From contig JAVJQA010000014.1 of NCBI GenBank assembly GCA_040218045.1, positions 1 to 64,000 on the forward strand: DNA of 64,000 bases, given 5' to 3'. Both the position numbers and the translations under genes were made by a program. A model generated the notes under the pieces. It saw nothing but the letters and a program-made list of their open reading frames with translations. It was not told the DNA's origin and did not search any database. Shown here piece after piece: positions 64,000 to 64,000 of this stretch (position 1 is the first letter of the stretch; every line of letters begins with the position of its first letter). Origin of the DNA: Marinoscillum sp040218045 (GTDB taxonomy: Bacteria > Bacteroidota > Bacteroidia > Cytophagales > Cyclobacteriaceae).

Positions 64000-64000
64000 T

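Overview
The window reads as chromosomal DNA of a Bacteroidota bacterium, most likely of the order Cytophagales. Support: a C-terminal type IX secretion sorting domain, many Sec lipoproteins and DUF1573, YwqK/MORN, delta-60 and LytTR families, several long MacB/FtsX-type permeases, a TamL-like lipoprotein of the BamA family, weak Shine-Dalgarno use, and recurrent TAnnTTTG promoter boxes of the Bacteroidota type. Genus cannot be set from sequence alone. I see no rRNA, tRNA, CRISPR array or prophage. The first 400 bases are visibly more GC-rich than the rest.

Layout. 1-1,500: end of an Ig-like surface protein, a repeat-bearing non-coding stretch, and a lipoprotein with a TonB C-terminal domain. 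1,508-6,420 (minus): a compact sulfur module made of a persulfide-dioxygenase-like/rhodanese fusion, a SulP anion transporter, a Crp/Fnr regulator and a sterol-desaturase-family membrane protein. Three of its promoters carry the same 16-bp palindrome at the same distance from a TAnnTTTG box, so this looks like a self-contained regulon. 6,433-10,800: barrel protein, TVP38/TMEM64 protein, MFS exporter, AI-2E family permease, small coiled-coil protein. 11,314-17,124: a large FtsX permease, a 192-bp MITE-like element just after its stop codon, and a TetR-controlled ABC-2 exporter operon with two near-palindromic operators. 17,126-28,937: delta-60/T9SS protein, M20 hydrolase, lipoprotein, a tandem amidohydrolase pair in which most domains have lost their metal ligands, and a second FtsX permease, followed by another inverted-repeat element.

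29,101-41,716: divergent glutaryl-CoA-dehydrogenase-like and tryptophan 2,3-dioxygenase genes (tryptophan catabolism), YwqK/MORN protein with CoA-binding protein, leucine-rich-repeat protein, gyrB, an overlooked 46-residue membrane protein overlapping the gyrB stop, M1 peptidase, DUF1573 protein, trpS. 41,862-54,194: central metabolism and envelope genes (phosphohexomutase, Na/Ca antiporter, pgi, SpoU methyltransferase, TamL-like, hemF, PAP2, LytTR regulator with ribE, pcm, thioesterase, and a small protein with a faint resemblance to DNA polymerase III psi). 54,201-64,000: alaS-gatB-TlpA operon read leftward; M23 peptidase, CapA-type lipoprotein, MerR regulator and dprA read rightward; and the C-terminal half of an SLC13-type permease cut by the window end.

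The most interesting signal is the sulfur regulon: regulator, operator triplet, promoter geometry and a cysteine cluster in the sensor domain all point to a thiol- or persulfide-sensing switch that includes a membrane di-iron oxygenase of unknown substrate.
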